Assembly: GCA_023459755.1 (NCBI GenBank)
Contig: JAEWSS010000005.1
Location: 1-5,001, forward strand
Origin: Verrucomicrobiota bacterium
GTDB lineage: Bacteria > Verrucomicrobiota > Lentisphaeria > Victivallales > Victivallaceae
DNA: 5,001 nt
Direction of reading: 5' to 3'
A program made the position numbers and the translations under genes. Shown one piece after another: positions 4,792 through 5,001 of the stretch (position 1 is its first letter; the number at the start of each line of letters is the position of its first letter). Under the pieces are notes generated by a model. The model was not told where the DNA came from, searched no databases, and saw only the letters and a list, made by a program, of their open reading frames with translations.

Positions 4792-5001
4792 ATGTCGTTG
4801 CTGATGGTGGTCGCGCTGTCGTGTCTGGCCGGTATCTGTTTTGCCGGTATCGGAATTTCCTATAAAGCGGGTGAATCGTTGAATATCCGGCCGATGCAGA
4901 GTTTCTGCTTTGCGTCGGCATTCGGCTGTCTGTTTTTCATTTTGTGCGGCTGGAACACGTTTGGCGAAGCGCCGTGGTATTTTTTCGCGGCGGCGTTTGG
5001 C
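4792..5001 (+). CDS. N-terminal part of a multi-pass membrane protein, possibly DMT/EamA-like transporter (3' truncated by window)
   Basis: Seventy residues are visible, starting MSLLMVVALSCLAGICFAGI, and the frame is open to the window end. Residues 3-22 form one membrane segment. A short polar stretch with SYKAGESLNIRP (23-34) follows, then a second segment at about 38-54 and the start of a third near 62. The start at 4792 is chosen because AGGAGGAGG (4775-4783) lies eight bases before it. An in-frame ATG at 4762 would add ten mostly polar residues but has no ribosome binding site, and its codons contain the Shine-Dalgarno itself. The first helix followed by a (S)YKxG-type turn resembles the beginning of EamA/DMT transporters. 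That is a loose resemblance, and substrate and family remain open. Codon use (many TTG and TTT, unlike rpsA) suggests modest expression. Confidence 0.75.
   Translation, partial: MSLLMVVALSCLAGICFAGIGISYKAGESLNIRPMQSFCFASAFGCLFFILCGWNTFGEAPWYFFAAAFG

Noticed and set aside
4691..4921. 76-codon minus-strand open frame
   Set aside because: It starts inside the membrane protein gene, reads back into the rpsA terminator, and has low-complexity Ser/Thr/Arg composition.

Overview
The window reads as an ordinary bacterial chromosome segment with moderately high GC and AT-rich intergenic stretches. It carries housekeeping genes: phospholipid synthesis, methionine synthesis and ribosomal protein S1. 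No phage, transposon, CRISPR, tRNA or rRNA signal was found. The six-domain S1 protein, the metX-metW pair and an unfamiliar small basic protein would fit a Gram-negative-type bacterium, possibly of the PVC group (Lentisphaerota-like). That placement is an impression from sequence style, not a demonstration.

Layout, left to right. (1) 1-179 is the end of plsY, the acyl-phosphate:glycerol-3-phosphate acyltransferase. (2) An 80-base gap holds a good sigma70-type promoter whose -10 lies inside a perfect inverted repeat. It is followed by metX (TTG start) and metW, which overlap by ATGA and form a two-gene methionine operon. (3) 2054-2358 (305 bases) has no gene. It holds two near-identical 25-base repeats plus a third degenerate copy, a weak plus-strand terminator candidate, a strong minus-strand terminator, and a long two-part hairpin in the 3' UTR of the next gene. 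(4) On the minus strand, 2359-2532 encodes a 57-residue basic protein with a strong ribosome binding site and a promoter with an A/T-rich upstream tract. (5) 2533-2910 (378 bases) is the divergent control region between that gene and rpsA. It is AT-rich from about 2575 to 2710, then GC-rich, and carries a plus-strand promoter candidate and a structured rpsA leader. The leader contains a possible 24-codon leader peptide. (6) 2911-4653 is rpsA with six S1 domains, closed by a textbook terminator at 4680-4716. (7) From 4792 a new gene for a membrane protein begins and runs off the end.

How the parts work together: MetX acylates homoserine in methionine synthesis, and MetW is its usual partner. 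PlsY starts phospholipid synthesis. RpsA and the small minus-strand protein look like strongly expressed, independently transcribed units on either side of a shared control region. The parts most worth following up are the rpsA leader (a short ORF with its own Shine-Dalgarno, two nested stems, a 9-bp hairpin and no Shine-Dalgarno next to the rpsA start), the small protein with its structured 3' UTR, and the repeat cluster after metW.
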